A stretch of 35,797 nt of DNA, from contig JACQBR010000007.1 in the NCBI GenBank assembly GCA_016194335.1, positions 1-35,797 of the forward strand. The letters are read 5' to 3'. Positions 15,934 through 23,904 of the stretch are shown here, in pieces. This stretch comes from Microcaldota archaeon. Lineage in GTDB: Archaea > Micrarchaeota > Micrarchaeia > Norongarragalinales > UBA97. The notes beneath the pieces are model-generated. The model was not told where the DNA came from. It searched no databases and was given only the letters and a program-made list of their open reading frames with translations. The stretch's first letter is position 1; every line of letters starts with the position of its first letter. The position numbers and the translations under genes were made by a program.

Positions 15934-17190
15934 TTACCGCGAGTATTCGAGGAGGAATTCGTGCGCTGGCATCCATCGAGTCTTTGTTTGTTCGTTAGTG
16001 TTTTTTCTAGTGTCTTTCGTTACGATGATTGCTTGTTTGCAGGAGTATTTTTTGCTGAATTTTTCAAGGCCCTTATTTTGGCGTGGTTCGTTGCGGTATT
16101 TCACTTCAACTGGCGTTATTTCCTTTCCTTGTGTAAGCACGATGTCTACTTCGTTTTTGTACTTGTCCCGCCAAAAGAACCCGGCGTTGGTTGAAAGCAC
16201 GCAGCAAGTTTCAACCGCTTTTCCCAGGTATTCCTCGCCTGCGCCTTCTGCCAGCGCGGTGCTTAGGAAGGTGGGATAGAATTTCTTGAGCCGCTTTTCC
16301 GAGGTGCTTTTGTTTTTGGAGTAGTTGTAGAGCTTGGCGACGAGATGGGCTAGTTCGAGATATTCGAAGTATTTTGAGAGCGTTTGCCTTGAAATTCCCA
16401 GTTCTTGCGAAAAAGACACGAAGTCAACGATCATGCCCGGGTTGTTTACTAGGATTTCCAAGATTGATATCAGGTGGGTTGGGTTCTCAATCGGGTATAT
16501 CCTGGCCATGTCGTAAAAAACTATTTTCTCGATGATTGCCCCGCGGACGTACTGCCTGATTAGGAGCTTATCCTGTTTTCCGGCAAGTTCAGGAAAGCCA
16601 GCGGTAAGCAAGTAATTACCAAGCTCTTTTTTCAATTCATTCTCATACAGCAACGGTTTTTCTGCCATGGCAGGCTTTCCGACAAAGGTTAGGTATTCTC
16701 TGAAATTCAGTTTTTTAATCTCGAATTCGTATATCCTGCCCGCCAGGCTTTCGCGTGTTCCTTTGCGCAAGAACAATGACTCGGAACCGGAAACGAAGAT
16801 TTTGTACTTTCTGGTGTCGTAAAGGACTTTCACCTTTTCCGCCCATCCATCTAGTTTCTGTATCTCGTCAAACACCAGGAATTTCGGCTCTTTTCCGTGA
16901 ATCTCCTTGAAAGCATCGATTACGTCTAAAAGCTCGATTCCCTGCGAGTCATCGAACGAATAATACAATATTGATTCGGGCGAGTGATCTTGAATTATGT
17001 CGGAAATGATCTTGTTGAGGATAGTTGTTTTTCCTACCCGCCTCAAGCCGCATAGGGAGATTATTTGTGGTTCATCAATTAGTTTCCTTATTCTCTCATA
17101 AACTGCTCGCTCCTTGTATTCGATATTGACCCGTGCCTTCCAGAAGGGGTTGAATTCCACAACCATCCGTCTAATCTTATCGTTAATCAT
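15934..17190 (-). CDS. AAA-type ATPase with DUF4143 domain (archaeal ATP-binding protein)
   Basis: About 418 residues. The N-terminal P-loop domain has Walker A in CGLRRVGKTT and Walker B in KFLVFDEIQKL, followed by the sensor region KIFVSGSESLFL. A winged-helix stretch (ELGISRQTLSKYFEYLE) leads to a DUF4143-type end with a PD-(D/E)XK-like core, NEVDIVLTQGKEITPVEVKY. The family is common in archaea, often laterally moved, and of unknown physiological role. ATG 17190 or 17166 may be the start; the frame runs open to 17277. Codon use is AT-richer than around it, and it lies 127 bases from tRNA-Leu, consistent with acquired DNA. Confidence 0.88.
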   Translation of the reverse strand: MINDKIRRMVVEFNPFWKARVNIEYKERAVYERIRKLIDEPQIISLCGLRRVGKTTILNKIISDIIQDHSPESILYYSFDDSQGIELLDVIDAFKEIHGKEPKFLVFDEIQKLDGWAEKVKVLYDTRKYKIFVSGSESLFLRKGTRESLAGRIYEFEIKKLNFREYLTFVGKPAMAEKPLLYENELKKELGNYLLTAGFPELAGKQDKLLIRQYVRGAIIEKIVFYDMARIYPIENPTHLISILEILVNNPGMIVDFVSFSQELGISRQTLSKYFEYLELAHLVAKLYNYSKNKSTSEKRLKKFYPTFLSTALAEGAGEEYLGKAVETCCVLSTNAGFFWRDKYKNEVDIVLTQGKEITPVEVKYRNEPRQNKGLEKFSKKYSCKQAIIVTKDTRKNTNEQTKTRWMPAHEFLLEYSR

Positions 17191-17213
17191 TAACATCACA
17201 CAGTAGCTTTTAT

Positions 17214-17229
17214 GTTGGCTATAGCTAAC
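17214..17229 (-). promoter_or_regulatory. near-palindrome in the ATPase promoter
   Basis: GTTGGCTATAGCTAAC is a 16-base palindrome with one mismatch pair, 24 bases upstream of the ATPase start and overlapping possible TATA elements (CTATAG, and ATAAAA at 17208-17213 on the minus strand). It could be an operator. Confidence 0.35.
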
Positions 17230-17400
17230 ATTAAGTATGATGGAATTATTAAGGTTTTCGGCATGTTTTCCTTGCATGCGAAGTGATAGCTAAATTTTGA
17301 CAAGACTCTAGTATCATTCTGGAGTTACTCCCCCTTCATTCAACCCCAAGCCCGGAAGCTTACTTCTTCAGTTTTCAAACCCATTTGGCGAAAAGGGGGC

Positions 17401-18228
17401 TCACGCCAATCTCAACGCCAGCAGCAGCGCCTGGATGGCGGTGAAGGCATAGATGCCGATGAGCATGGCGTCGAGGCCGAAGAGGGTTCCGCGCGTGCGG
17501 CGGGAAAGCGAGAGGAGAGAGGCGGGAATGAGCGGGATGTAGGAGATGAATGAAATGAAGGGGAGCACTCGAGTGAGGCTCAATGCAATTCCCAACAAGG
17601 CTCCGGCAATCACCAGCGCGGCTGCAACGACCTTGGCTTTTTCCCTTCCGAAAAAGACGGGCGCGGTGATTTTCCCGAATCTTGCGTCCCAACCGCAGTC
17701 CTTGATGTCGTCGACGATTTTAACGCCGTTGAGGACGAGCCATACGACGAATGCGAATGCAAACATGCGCATCGGGAGCGTCCCCGCCTGCACGTAATAG
17801 CCTCCAATTGCCGCCAATGCAAGGCCAGTGGGATAGCCTGCGGTTGCGCCGACTGGGTTGAGGTCGAGGGGAGTGTGGAAATAGGCGAGGAGAAAACCGC
17901 CGAGCAAGAAGGGAAGAACGCCCCACAATCCCACGGCAATGAAATAGGCCCCGCAGGCAAGAACCGCCAAGGCCGAAACCAGCATTGCGCGCTTTGCCTG
18001 CGCCTCGCTCATGTATGAGAACTCATCCTCGCCCCTGACGAAGTAATCGACGTACGAGTCCTTCACGTGGGCGAAGTAAAGGGCGGAGAAGACCGCGATG
18101 CAGAAAACGAGGAGGTTGGGAAGGTTGGAGGCGGGGGCGTAAAGCGCTCCCACCACTGCGGCGGCAATTGCGGCCACCATGAAGACGGGATGCACTTGCG
18201 ACCAGTAAACGGTGAATGGGCTTGCCAC
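17401..18228 (-). CDS. UbiA-family prenyltransferase
   Basis: A 275-residue membrane enzyme with eight to nine predicted helices. The two Asp-rich Mg-diphosphate sites are present: H54-V-K-D57...D61 with GED downstream, and D173-D174...D177...D181 in KIVDDIKDCGWD. UbiA enzymes move a prenyl chain from its diphosphate to an aromatic or glycerol-phosphate acceptor within the membrane (quinones, archaeal ether lipids, haem A). The first motif departs from the NDxxD of digeranylgeranylglyceryl-phosphate synthase, so I do not assign that reaction. It is 88 bases downstream of the SpoIIM-like gene on the same strand. Confidence 0.88.
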   Translation of the reverse strand: MASPFTVYWSQVHPVFMVAAIAAAVVGALYAPASNLPNLLVFCIAVFSALYFAHVKDSYVDYFVRGEDEFSYMSEAQAKRAMLVSALAVLACGAYFIAVGLWGVLPFLLGGFLLAYFHTPLDLNPVGATAGYPTGLALAAIGGYYVQAGTLPMRMFAFAFVVWLVLNGVKIVDDIKDCGWDARFGKITAPVFFGREKAKVVAAALVIAGALLGIALSLTRVLPFISFISYIPLIPASLLSLSRRTRGTLFGLDAMLIGIYAFTAIQALLLALRLA

Positions 18229-18316
18229 GCTTCAATCACGCCAAGAGCCGTCTGGCCTTAAATCAAATCCCATCAAACCCGACTCCCAACAACCAACAGA
18301 CCTTGAACCAATTTCT

Positions 18317-19168
18317 TCAAAGGGTGCTTTCCAAAACGGCGGCAAGCGCCAGCGCCGCTATTGAGACGAACGAGAGGAGCGCCACGTCCACGAGGATGAA
18401 CTTGAACTGCGGCCGGCGGTGGTGCTGGTGCATCAGCGCGGCGGAAAGGATGCCTCCCGCAATTGCCGCGAGGAAGTACGCCCCGATTTCAAGCACGCCG
18501 TGGGGGATGATTCCAAGCAGCGCCTGCAAAAATCCCCCGACGCCCAGCTGCCTAAGCCGCTCGCCCACGAAAATCCCTATGATGCTGGCGTTCCAGAGGA
18601 GGAGGTAGATGGCGCCTATGCCGTAGACGAGGCTGAAGATGAACATGAACGAAAGCACCACTACATTGTGGGAAAACAGCCTCCATGCAAGGTCGGGCTT
18701 GATGGCATTTCCCGTGGCGCTTACGGTCCGCACTACCGTAACTCCCTGGTCGCCTGCGGTTGAGACTGGCGACTTGTTGAATTCGATTCCAATGCGCTTG
18801 ATCTCATCCACCTGGGGGGCGAACACCTTATGGCTGATGTCCTGGGGGAGAATCACGTACCACGCGAGGTAGGCAATGGAAGCGCCGAGGAAAAAGAGGG
18901 CGAAGACCTTCACGAGGGGCAGGTGGTATTCCCACGCGCGCTTCTGCTCGAGAAGCGGAAGTCGGCTGTTCTCAACCTCCTCCTCGCGCACGATTAACGA
19001 CCAGATGAGGGGGATGGCCGGCGCGAATGCGAAGGTGATTGCCGCGCCGTCGAGGCTGGGGAGCGCAATGGCCACCACGACCGCGAGGGAGACGAAAAGT
19101 ATGGCGAGGAAGAAAACCCAGCCGGGATTTTCCCTCGCAGCCCGGGGAGAGACGAGTCCTTCAATCAT
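18317..19168 (-). CDS. SpoIIM-family integral membrane protein
   Basis: A 283-residue membrane protein. The second half is characteristic of the SpoIIM (DUF95) fold, with the RLFSHNVVVLSFMFIFSL helix, then WNASIIGIFVGE and LGIIPHGVLEIGAYFLAAIAGG. In Bacillus SpoIIM acts in engulfment; in archaea the family is widespread and its role unknown, possibly in membrane remodelling or transport. The ATG at 19168 gives a short cytoplasmic N-terminus and two early helices. It is probably cotranscribed with the downstream UbiA gene. Confidence 0.88.
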   Translation of the reverse strand: MIEGLVSPRAARENPGWVFFLAILFVSLAVVVAIALPSLDGAAITFAFAPAIPLIWSLIVREEEVENSRLPLLEQKRAWEYHLPLVKVFALFFLGASIAYLAWYVILPQDISHKVFAPQVDEIKRIGIEFNKSPVSTAGDQGVTVVRTVSATGNAIKPDLAWRLFSHNVVVLSFMFIFSLVYGIGAIYLLLWNASIIGIFVGERLRQLGVGGFLQALLGIIPHGVLEIGAYFLAAIAGGILSAALMHQHHRRPQFKFILVDVALLSFVSIAALALAAVLESTL

Positions 19169-19312
19169 TTGGAAATGTCAGGCCCCCATGCAACAGCCTT
19201 TGCACACATGGATTCTTTTTGCATTACTCAATCGAAGGTAATAAAGCGATTGCCGGGCTTAATGAGCCCAATTGCCGGCGTGATGAACTCCCCCCGGGAA
19301 GGTGCTCACCAT

Positions 19313-19919
19313 ATGGTGCAAACGAGGGACATTCTCGTCCTGCTTGCGGTTTTTGCCGCCGGAACGGCCGTGGGCCTCTGGCTCCAGTCAAGCCCCGCCT
19401 CCCCGATTGCTGGCGCGGCCATTGCGGGAACGGCCATTGGGGGGCGCAGGCAAGCAGCGCTTCAACTGCGGCCGGCGGGAAACTAGTCCAAACCGTGTTT
19501 TCGCCCTCTTCCGAGGCCAAAATCGTTTGCGGAAATCAGCTCGGCCTCCTCCACCCTTGACGTGATGCTCTACCAATTCTCTTCAAGCGCGGCAAAGGAG
19601 GCGATTGTCAATGCCGTGGGCCGCGGCGTGAGGGTGAGGCTCATTCTCGAACCCCCGCGTGGATTCCAACATCGCCACCGCGGAATTCCTCAACTCCAAA
19701 GGCGTCCAAGTGAGGTGGGCGTCGCTTTCCTACACCAACACGCACGCAAAGACGATGGTGGCCGACGGGAAGAGGGTGCTGGTGGGAAGCATCAACTGGT
19801 CCCGCCAGGCGCTGAGCACCAACAGGTAGGCGGCGGTGATTGTGAACGACGGGGCGGTTGCGGCCGAATTTCTTGAAGTCTTCAACTCCGACTGGGAAAA
19901 GGCGGGCGCGGTAAGGTGA
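19313..19919 (+). pseudogene. phospholipase D-family (single HKD) protein, decayed
   Basis: Reading across frames rebuilds one PLD/Nuc-type protein. A signal-anchor starts at ATG 19313 (MVQTRDILVLLAVFAAGTAV), followed by FSPSSEAKIV, the TLDVMLYQFSS strand, and the HKD motif HAKTMVADGKRVLVGSINWS. Frame is lost three times: in a G6 run near 19439-19444, near 19525-19529, and in a C5 run at 19652-19656. A TAG at 19827 stands where NRE-AAVIV is expected. The last frame ends at TGA 19917-19919. Intact relatives are secreted or anchored nucleases or phospholipases. Homopolymer sequencing error could explain two of the shifts but not the stop codon. Confidence 0.85.
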
Positions 19920-20001
19920 ATAAAGTGAAAAAACCCCAAGGCCGGCTACGGCCGGGAAATGGCAATCACGGTAAAGTGAAATAAACCTCAGGCCCCCAAA
20001 T

Positions 20002-20472
20002 ATGCTGGTTATGGAAATCGCACGCACTGTTGAAAAGCCGCAGGTCCAGATTGTCCCTGCAGGGCAGAAGCACCTCTATTCCATCGCCTCGATGACCGAG
20101 AGATATTTTCCCTACGCCAACTTCTCATTTGACGAGGTGAAGCGGAGGGTTGCCAATCCCTACATACGCTATCTCGTCGCCATCGTGGGCGGGTTCACCG
20201 CGGGGTTCGTTGACTTCGAGCTGAAGGAAGACCGCGGCCAGATACTCGGGCTGGCCGTGCTTGAGGAGCATCGCGGAAGGGGGATTGGCGAGATGCTTGC
20301 AAGAAGTGCGCTTGGGGAGATTGTGGAAAGCGGCAGGCAACGGGCGGAACTTCTCGTCGCGGCGGACAACGCGCCCGCGATTTCACTCTACGAGAAAGTG
20401 GGGTTTGCAACGGTGGGGAAAACGAATTACCAATTGTGGGGGAAGGAAGCAACCAAGTCCGTCGTGACATAG
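20002..20472 (+). CDS. GNAT N-acetyltransferase (RimI-like)
   Basis: A 156-residue GNAT fold. The central acetyl-CoA loop is LAVLEEHRGRGIGEMLA (motif A, R-G-x-G-I-G), preceded by the FVDFELKEDRGQILG strands and followed by the AADNAPAISLYEKVGFATVG motif B with its usual Tyr. It transfers an acetyl group to a protein N-terminus or small amine; the substrate is not evident. Starts at 20002 or ATG 20011 are both possible. Its 3' end overlaps the convergent PIN toxin gene by 46 bases, and its last ~208 bases are repeated 0.9 kb downstream. Confidence 0.9.
   Translation: MLVMEIARTVEKPQVQIVPAGQKHLYSIASMTERYFPYANFSFDEVKRRVANPYIRYLVAIVGGFTAGFVDFELKEDRGQILGLAVLEEHRGRGIGEMLARSALGEIVESGRQRAELLVAADNAPAISLYEKVGFATVGKTNYQLWGKEATKSVVT
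20241..20448 (+). repeat. direct repeat copy 1 (3' half of the GNAT gene)
   Basis: About 208 bases of the GNAT gene recur at 21152-21361 with only a handful of differences. The two copies bracket the RHH/PIN toxin-antitoxin genes. Confidence 0.92.
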
Positions 20473-20903
20473 AGACTTGAGCCTGAATGAATTTTCTCAA
20501 GGAAAGAAATTGCTTCCGCCTTACTCGACAAATTTTCCCTATACGCACGCGTGATTATCGCAAGCGTCCCATGAGGCTCAAGATTGAATCGTTTCGCCGC
20601 ATCCCTGGCGCCAAGGTCGTCGGTGAAGAAAAGCCGAACCCTCTTTTGCTTGGCCAACGCAATCGCACTCGCCTCGCCCAAACCCAGGCCCAAACTCTCC
20701 GCTACTATCTTGGCCATATCCTTGGCCCTGCCGTCCAGCTCTATGACCGCACAGTTTTTTGGAAGTGAAAAATCAAGAAGCTCATCCCGAACTTGCCCGC
20801 TTAAAACGACTTTTGTAAACAACGCAAGCGTGCCCAAAGCCCCTATTTCCTTCAGGTGGATGAGCGGGCCAGCGTCAAAAACTGCCGCGTCAATTCTTGC
20901 CAC
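20427..20903 (-). CDS. PIN-like toxin, DUF3368 family
   Basis: A 158-residue PIN-superfamily protein. Active-site acids are in AVFDAGPLIHL near the N-terminus, GLGEASAIALA in the middle (conserved E) and FTDDLGARDAAKRF. PIN toxins are Mg-dependent RNases; DUF3368 members sit next to small antitoxins. The start overlaps the end of the RHH antitoxin gene by 14 bases, the classic translationally coupled arrangement. The C-terminal ~15 codons run into the convergent GNAT gene and lie in repeat sequence, so the C-terminus may have changed when the cassette was inserted. Confidence 0.85.
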   Translation of the reverse strand: MARIDAAVFDAGPLIHLKEIGALGTLALFTKVVLSGQVRDELLDFSLPKNCAVIELDGRAKDMAKIVAESLGLGLGEASAIALAKQKRVRLFFTDDLGARDAAKRFNLEPHGTLAIITRAYRENLSSKAEAISFLEKIHSGSSLYVTTDLVASFPHNW

Positions 20904-21084
20904 TTAAACCCCACTCCACATCCTCCCTCAACGCAGCCTCCAAGCGTTCAGCGTGCAAGCGCCGAATTGCAGTCCTAACCGCGTCGCGAATGAGTTCCGA
21001 CCTGTTGGCATACCAACCGTCTTGAACCAACTCGTCCATTTCCTCAACGAGCCTGTGCGTAAGTTTTGCCGGAATGGCCTCCAT
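20890..21084 (-). CDS. ribbon-helix-helix antitoxin (CopG-like)
   Basis: A 64-residue RHH protein. The beta strand MEAIPAKLTHRLVEEMDELV precedes a helix-turn-helix of RHH type (YANRSELIRDAVRTAIRRL) and a C-terminal helix that should bind the toxin. The ATG at 21084 is chosen because GAGGTGAT at 21088-21095 is a near-perfect archaeal Shine-Dalgarno; the frame also opens at GTG 21093. It is predicted to neutralise the PIN protein and to repress its own promoter as a dimer. Confidence 0.87.
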   Translation of the reverse strand: MEAIPAKLTHRLVEEMDELVQDGWYANRSELIRDAVRTAIRRLHAERLEAALREDVEWGLSGKN

Positions 21085-21099
21085 GCATATCACCTCAAT

Positions 21100-21129
21100 C
21101 GTTATACTATAGTAATACGATACTTATAA
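21100..21129 (-). promoter_or_regulatory. antitoxin promoter and putative operator
   Basis: On the minus strand TTATAAG (21123-21129) is a good TATA box about 40 bases before the antitoxin ATG. Between them, 21100-21119 is an imperfect 20-base palindrome with a perfect 10-base core TACTATAGTA at 21105-21114. This is where an RHH autorepressor would bind. Confidence 0.6.
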
Positions 21130-21151
21130 GGTTTGCCCCAAAATTTGCGCA

Positions 21152-21361
21152 AATTCTCGGCCTTGCCGTGCTTGAGGAGCATCGCGGCAGGGGGGAATTG
21201 GCGAGATGCTTGCAAAAAGGGCGCTTGGGGAGATTGTGGAAAGCGGCAGGCAACGGGCGGAACTTCTCGTCGCGGCGGACAACGCGCCCGCGATTTCACT
21301 CTACGAGAAAGTGGGGTTTGCAACGGTGGGGAAAACGAATTACCAATTGTGGGGGAAGGAA
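21152..21361 (+). pseudogene. direct repeat copy 2: truncated, frameshifted GNAT remnant
   Basis: Second copy of the GNAT 3' half. It begins within the TCTCGG...LAVLEEH coding stretch with no start codon and carries two extra bases in the motif A glycine codons (GGCAGGGGGGAATTGGCG against GGAAGGGGGATTGGCG), which breaks the frame. It ends after GGGGGAAGGAA. It cannot make the acetyltransferase. Confidence 0.9.
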
Positions 21362-21495
21362 TCCTCCCCTGCCTGCAGCCTGGTTGTGGGGGGGTAGCCT
21401 CCATTGTTCTTTTTTCCACCTTTTAAACCCTCCCCAAGCCTGCTGCTTTTTTATCCCATTGCGGCAAATTAGTTGCGGGAGGTTGAAGGGCCGAT

Positions 21496-22641
21496 ATGGA
21501 CGTTGAAGAGCAGGTTTCGCTCGTGAAGGGAATCGCGCAGGAAATCGTGACTGAAGAGGAACTTCGCGCGCTTTTTGAGCAGGACGCGCATCCAATCGCT
21601 TACGACGGTTTCGAGCCTTCTGGCCTCGCGCACCTCCCAGTGGGCGTTTACCGCCCGCTTCTTCTGAGGCAGTTGCTCAAGGCCGGCGTCAGGTTCAAGA
21701 TTCTTCTTGCCGACTCCTACGCCTGGATTAACGAGAAGATGGCCGGGGACATGGAGTCCGTGCGGCTGGTGGGCGATTACTTTGTCGAAGTGTGGAAGGC
21801 AAGCGGCCTGCCCATAGGCACGGGGCCGGGAAAGCTCCAGCCAGTTTCCCATTACGACGAGATGCTGGGCAACCGCGAGTATTGGTTCCGCGTCTTGCAG
21901 GTTGCCCGCAACCACTCCGAACTGCGCACCAAGAGGGCGCTTACCATCGCGGGAAGGAAGGAAGAGGAAATCAAGCAGATGGCGCAGATGTTCTACCCCT
22001 CGATGCAGGCGGCGGACATTTTCCAGCTTGCAGACAACCCGGAAAAGGAGCCGATAATCGCGCAGTTGGGGATGGACCAGCGCAAGGCCAACATGCTCGC
22101 CCGTGACACGGCGGAGAGGATCGGCTTCAAAAAACCCGTGGCAGTCCACCACCGGATGCTCTTGGGGCTTGACGGAATCCAGTCCGCAAGCTCTTCGGAC
22201 GAGGGGAAAAAAGGGCACGAAGGAAAGCGCGAGAGCGACTTGGAAATCGAGTTCAAGATGAGCAAGAGCAGGCCCCGCTCGAGCATCTTCATCCACGACT
22301 CGCAGAAGGATATTTCGGAGAAAATCTCCAAGGCATACTGCACGCAGAAGGTGGTGGAGGGCAATCCCGTGCTGGAGTACGCCAGGGAAATCGTCTTCCG
22401 CGCAAATCCCTCAAAAGGCTTCACCATCGAACGGCCGAAGAAATTCGGCGGCGAGCTTCATTTCGAGACCTATTTCCAGCTGGAGGCGGCATTCTCAAAG
22501 GGCGAGCTTCACCCGATGGACCTCAAGAACGGCGTTGCGGCCGAGTTGGACGGGCTCATCACACCCCTGCGCGCCCATTTCGAGAAAGGCAGGGCAAAGG
22601 AGCTTTACGAAAAGGTTAGGAAGCTTCAGGTTACGCGGTAG
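21496..22641 (+). CDS. tyrS: tyrosyl-tRNA synthetase
   Basis: A 381-residue class Ic synthetase of the archaeal/eukaryotic type. The tyrosine-pocket start YDGFEPSGLAHLPVG (HIGH-like motif at residues 43-47) is followed by the YPSMQAADIF and GMDQRKANMLARD blocks that contact tyrosine. The KMSKS loop starts at K254 and is preceded by a charged insertion of about 20 residues. It activates tyrosine with ATP and charges tRNA-Tyr. The archaeal version lacks the bacterial S4 tail, as here. The start ATG at 21496 is preceded by GGGAGG. It stands alone between the TA region and a GT2 gene. Confidence 0.96.
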   Translation: MDVEEQVSLVKGIAQEIVTEEELRALFEQDAHPIAYDGFEPSGLAHLPVGVYRPLLLRQLLKAGVRFKILLADSYAWINEKMAGDMESVRLVGDYFVEVWKASGLPIGTGPGKLQPVSHYDEMLGNREYWFRVLQVARNHSELRTKRALTIAGRKEEEIKQMAQMFYPSMQAADIFQLADNPEKEPIIAQLGMDQRKANMLARDTAERIGFKKPVAVHHRMLLGLDGIQSASSSDEGKKGHEGKRESDLEIEFKMSKSRPRSSIFIHDSQKDISEKISKAYCTQKVVEGNPVLEYAREIVFRANPSKGFTIERPKKFGGELHFETYFQLEAAFSKGELHPMDLKNGVAAELDGLITPLRAHFEKGRAKELYEKVRKLQVTR

Positions 22642-22714
22642 CCTAAAACCCGCATCGTTCCCGGCTGGCAGCATATTAAAAATTCAAACGGGCTAATTCT
22701 ATCGGTTGATTCGC

Positions 22715-23623
22715 ATGGCTGCAAAACTCCCGTTCATTTCCGTCGTGGTGGTGACGTTCAACCGCAAGGGAATGCTTGCGCAGCTTCTCGAGGCGCTGGG
22801 GAGGCAGGACTATCCCAAGGAAAGGATGGAGCGCATCGTGGTTGACGGCGGCTCCACCGACGGCACTCCCGAATTTGTCAGGAGGAAATTTCCCGGCTGG
22901 AGGGTAATCCACACTGCGGACAACATCGGCCACGGCGGGTCGATCAACCTCGGCAACGCGATCGCGCGTGGCGGGGTCGTAATCAACTTCGACGACGACG
23001 CCGAACCCGTCGGCCGCGATTACCTGAGGCGGATGGCGGGAAAATTCAGCGACACGAGAGTGAATTTCGTCGCGCCGAAAATCATCAACCACTTCACCAA
23101 GCAGATTTTTTGGGATGGCCCCACCCACGCGAGGGAGCCTTTGGCCAACGGGTCTTACGACTGCGCGATGTTCAACGGCGCGTCCTACGGGATAAGGAAG
23201 AGCGTGTTCGACGCCGCAGGCGGGTACGACCCCGAGTTTTTCCTCCATCTCGAGGAGCAGCAGTACGCGCTCAAGCTGCGCGACGCGGGCTTTCCCCTTT
23301 CCTACTTTCCCGACATTGAAGTGTCGCACAAGATGCCCGCGCAAATCAGGTTCAGGGGCAGCCGGAACCGCAACGCCATCCGCAACACCGTCCAATGGTG
23401 CTGCAAGTACCTCCCGTGGGAATACGTCCTCCTCACCCTATTCGGCGTTGGAAGTTTCTTTCTCCAAGTGGCTAAGGGGAATGCCGACAGGGGCAGCGTG
23501 CTCGGCGCGCTTGAGGGAATCGCGCAAATCCCCCACTACCTCCGCGCGAGGGGAAAAACGCTGAGCGGAAAGACGGTCAGGTACTACTTCGAGACGAAAA
23601 AAACTTACACGAACGGGTTTTAA
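22715..23623 (+). CDS. glycosyltransferase family 2 (rhamnosyltransferase-like)
   Basis: About 302 residues with a GT-A fold: ISVVVVTFNRKGMLAQLLEAL, IVVDGGSTDGTPE, and the metal motif NFDDDAE near residue 92. A downstream MFNGASYGIRKSVFDAAGGY and EFFLHLEEQQYALKLRDAG acceptor block matches WbbL/rhamnosyltransferase-like enzymes. Start ATG 22715 fits a TATA-like ATATTAAAAATTC at about 22673-22685 with a leader of a few bases. It sits apart from the main glycan cluster but probably serves the same surface glycan. Confidence 0.9.
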   Translation: MAAKLPFISVVVVTFNRKGMLAQLLEALGRQDYPKERMERIVVDGGSTDGTPEFVRRKFPGWRVIHTADNIGHGGSINLGNAIARGGVVINFDDDAEPVGRDYLRRMAGKFSDTRVNFVAPKIINHFTKQIFWDGPTHAREPLANGSYDCAMFNGASYGIRKSVFDAAGGYDPEFFLHLEEQQYALKLRDAGFPLSYFPDIEVSHKMPAQIRFRGSRNRNAIRNTVQWCCKYLPWEYVLLTLFGVGSFFLQVAKGNADRGSVLGALEGIAQIPHYLRARGKTLSGKTVRYYFETKKTYTNGF

Positions 23624-23783
23624 AAAAAAATAAGAAAGCGGAAACAACATTTGACGCAGTGCGGCAGAACCTTGAATCGCTTGCGGAACTGGCCAAGCAC
23701 TGAAGCAATTTTTTTCAGAACTCAAGGCCGGCATAACAGATGGCAACAGAGTGAACCCGAGCATCTCACGGACGGCGTTACAA

Positions 23784-23891
23784 TTAGTACTTGGACAGCA
23801 CCGCGTAGGCCTTCCTGTGCTTTTTCATGAAAGCCGCGACTGCCGCATCCATCGTTTCAGCCAGGTTCCTGGCGGGCCTTTTCTTTGCCAT
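23784..23891 (-). CDS. 35-residue basic protein downstream of doc
   Basis: A short frame from ATG 23891 (in-frame ATG 23897 also possible) to TAA 23784: a basic N-terminus (MAKKRPARNL), then a helix with AETMDAAVAAFMKKHRKAYAVL. AGGT lies eight bases before the start, and only 13 bases separate it from the doc stop, so it is cotranscribed with the toxin. It could be the toxin's partner or a remnant; no family is recognised. Confidence 0.5.
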   Translation of the reverse strand: MAKKRPARNLAETMDAAVAAFMKKHRKAYAVLSKY

Positions 23892-23904
23892 CTTCATTAC
23901 CTAA

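Noticed and set aside
19827-19829. TAG in the phospholipase-D frame as pyrrolysine or readthrough
   Set aside because: Three frameshifts in the same gene make simple decay more likely; the expected residue is Glu and no Pyl system is visible.
19910-19986. Short repeats CGGTAARGTGAA around a GGCCG/CGGCC hairpin before the GNAT gene
   Set aside because: Only two degenerate copies; probably a terminator and promoter spacer rather than a repeat family or CRISPR.
23632-23702. Short coding-like remnant (TTFDAVRQNLESLAELAKH) after the GT2 gene
   Set aside because: It ends at TGA but has no start codon and begins in a poly-A stretch; too short to call a gene or assign to a family.
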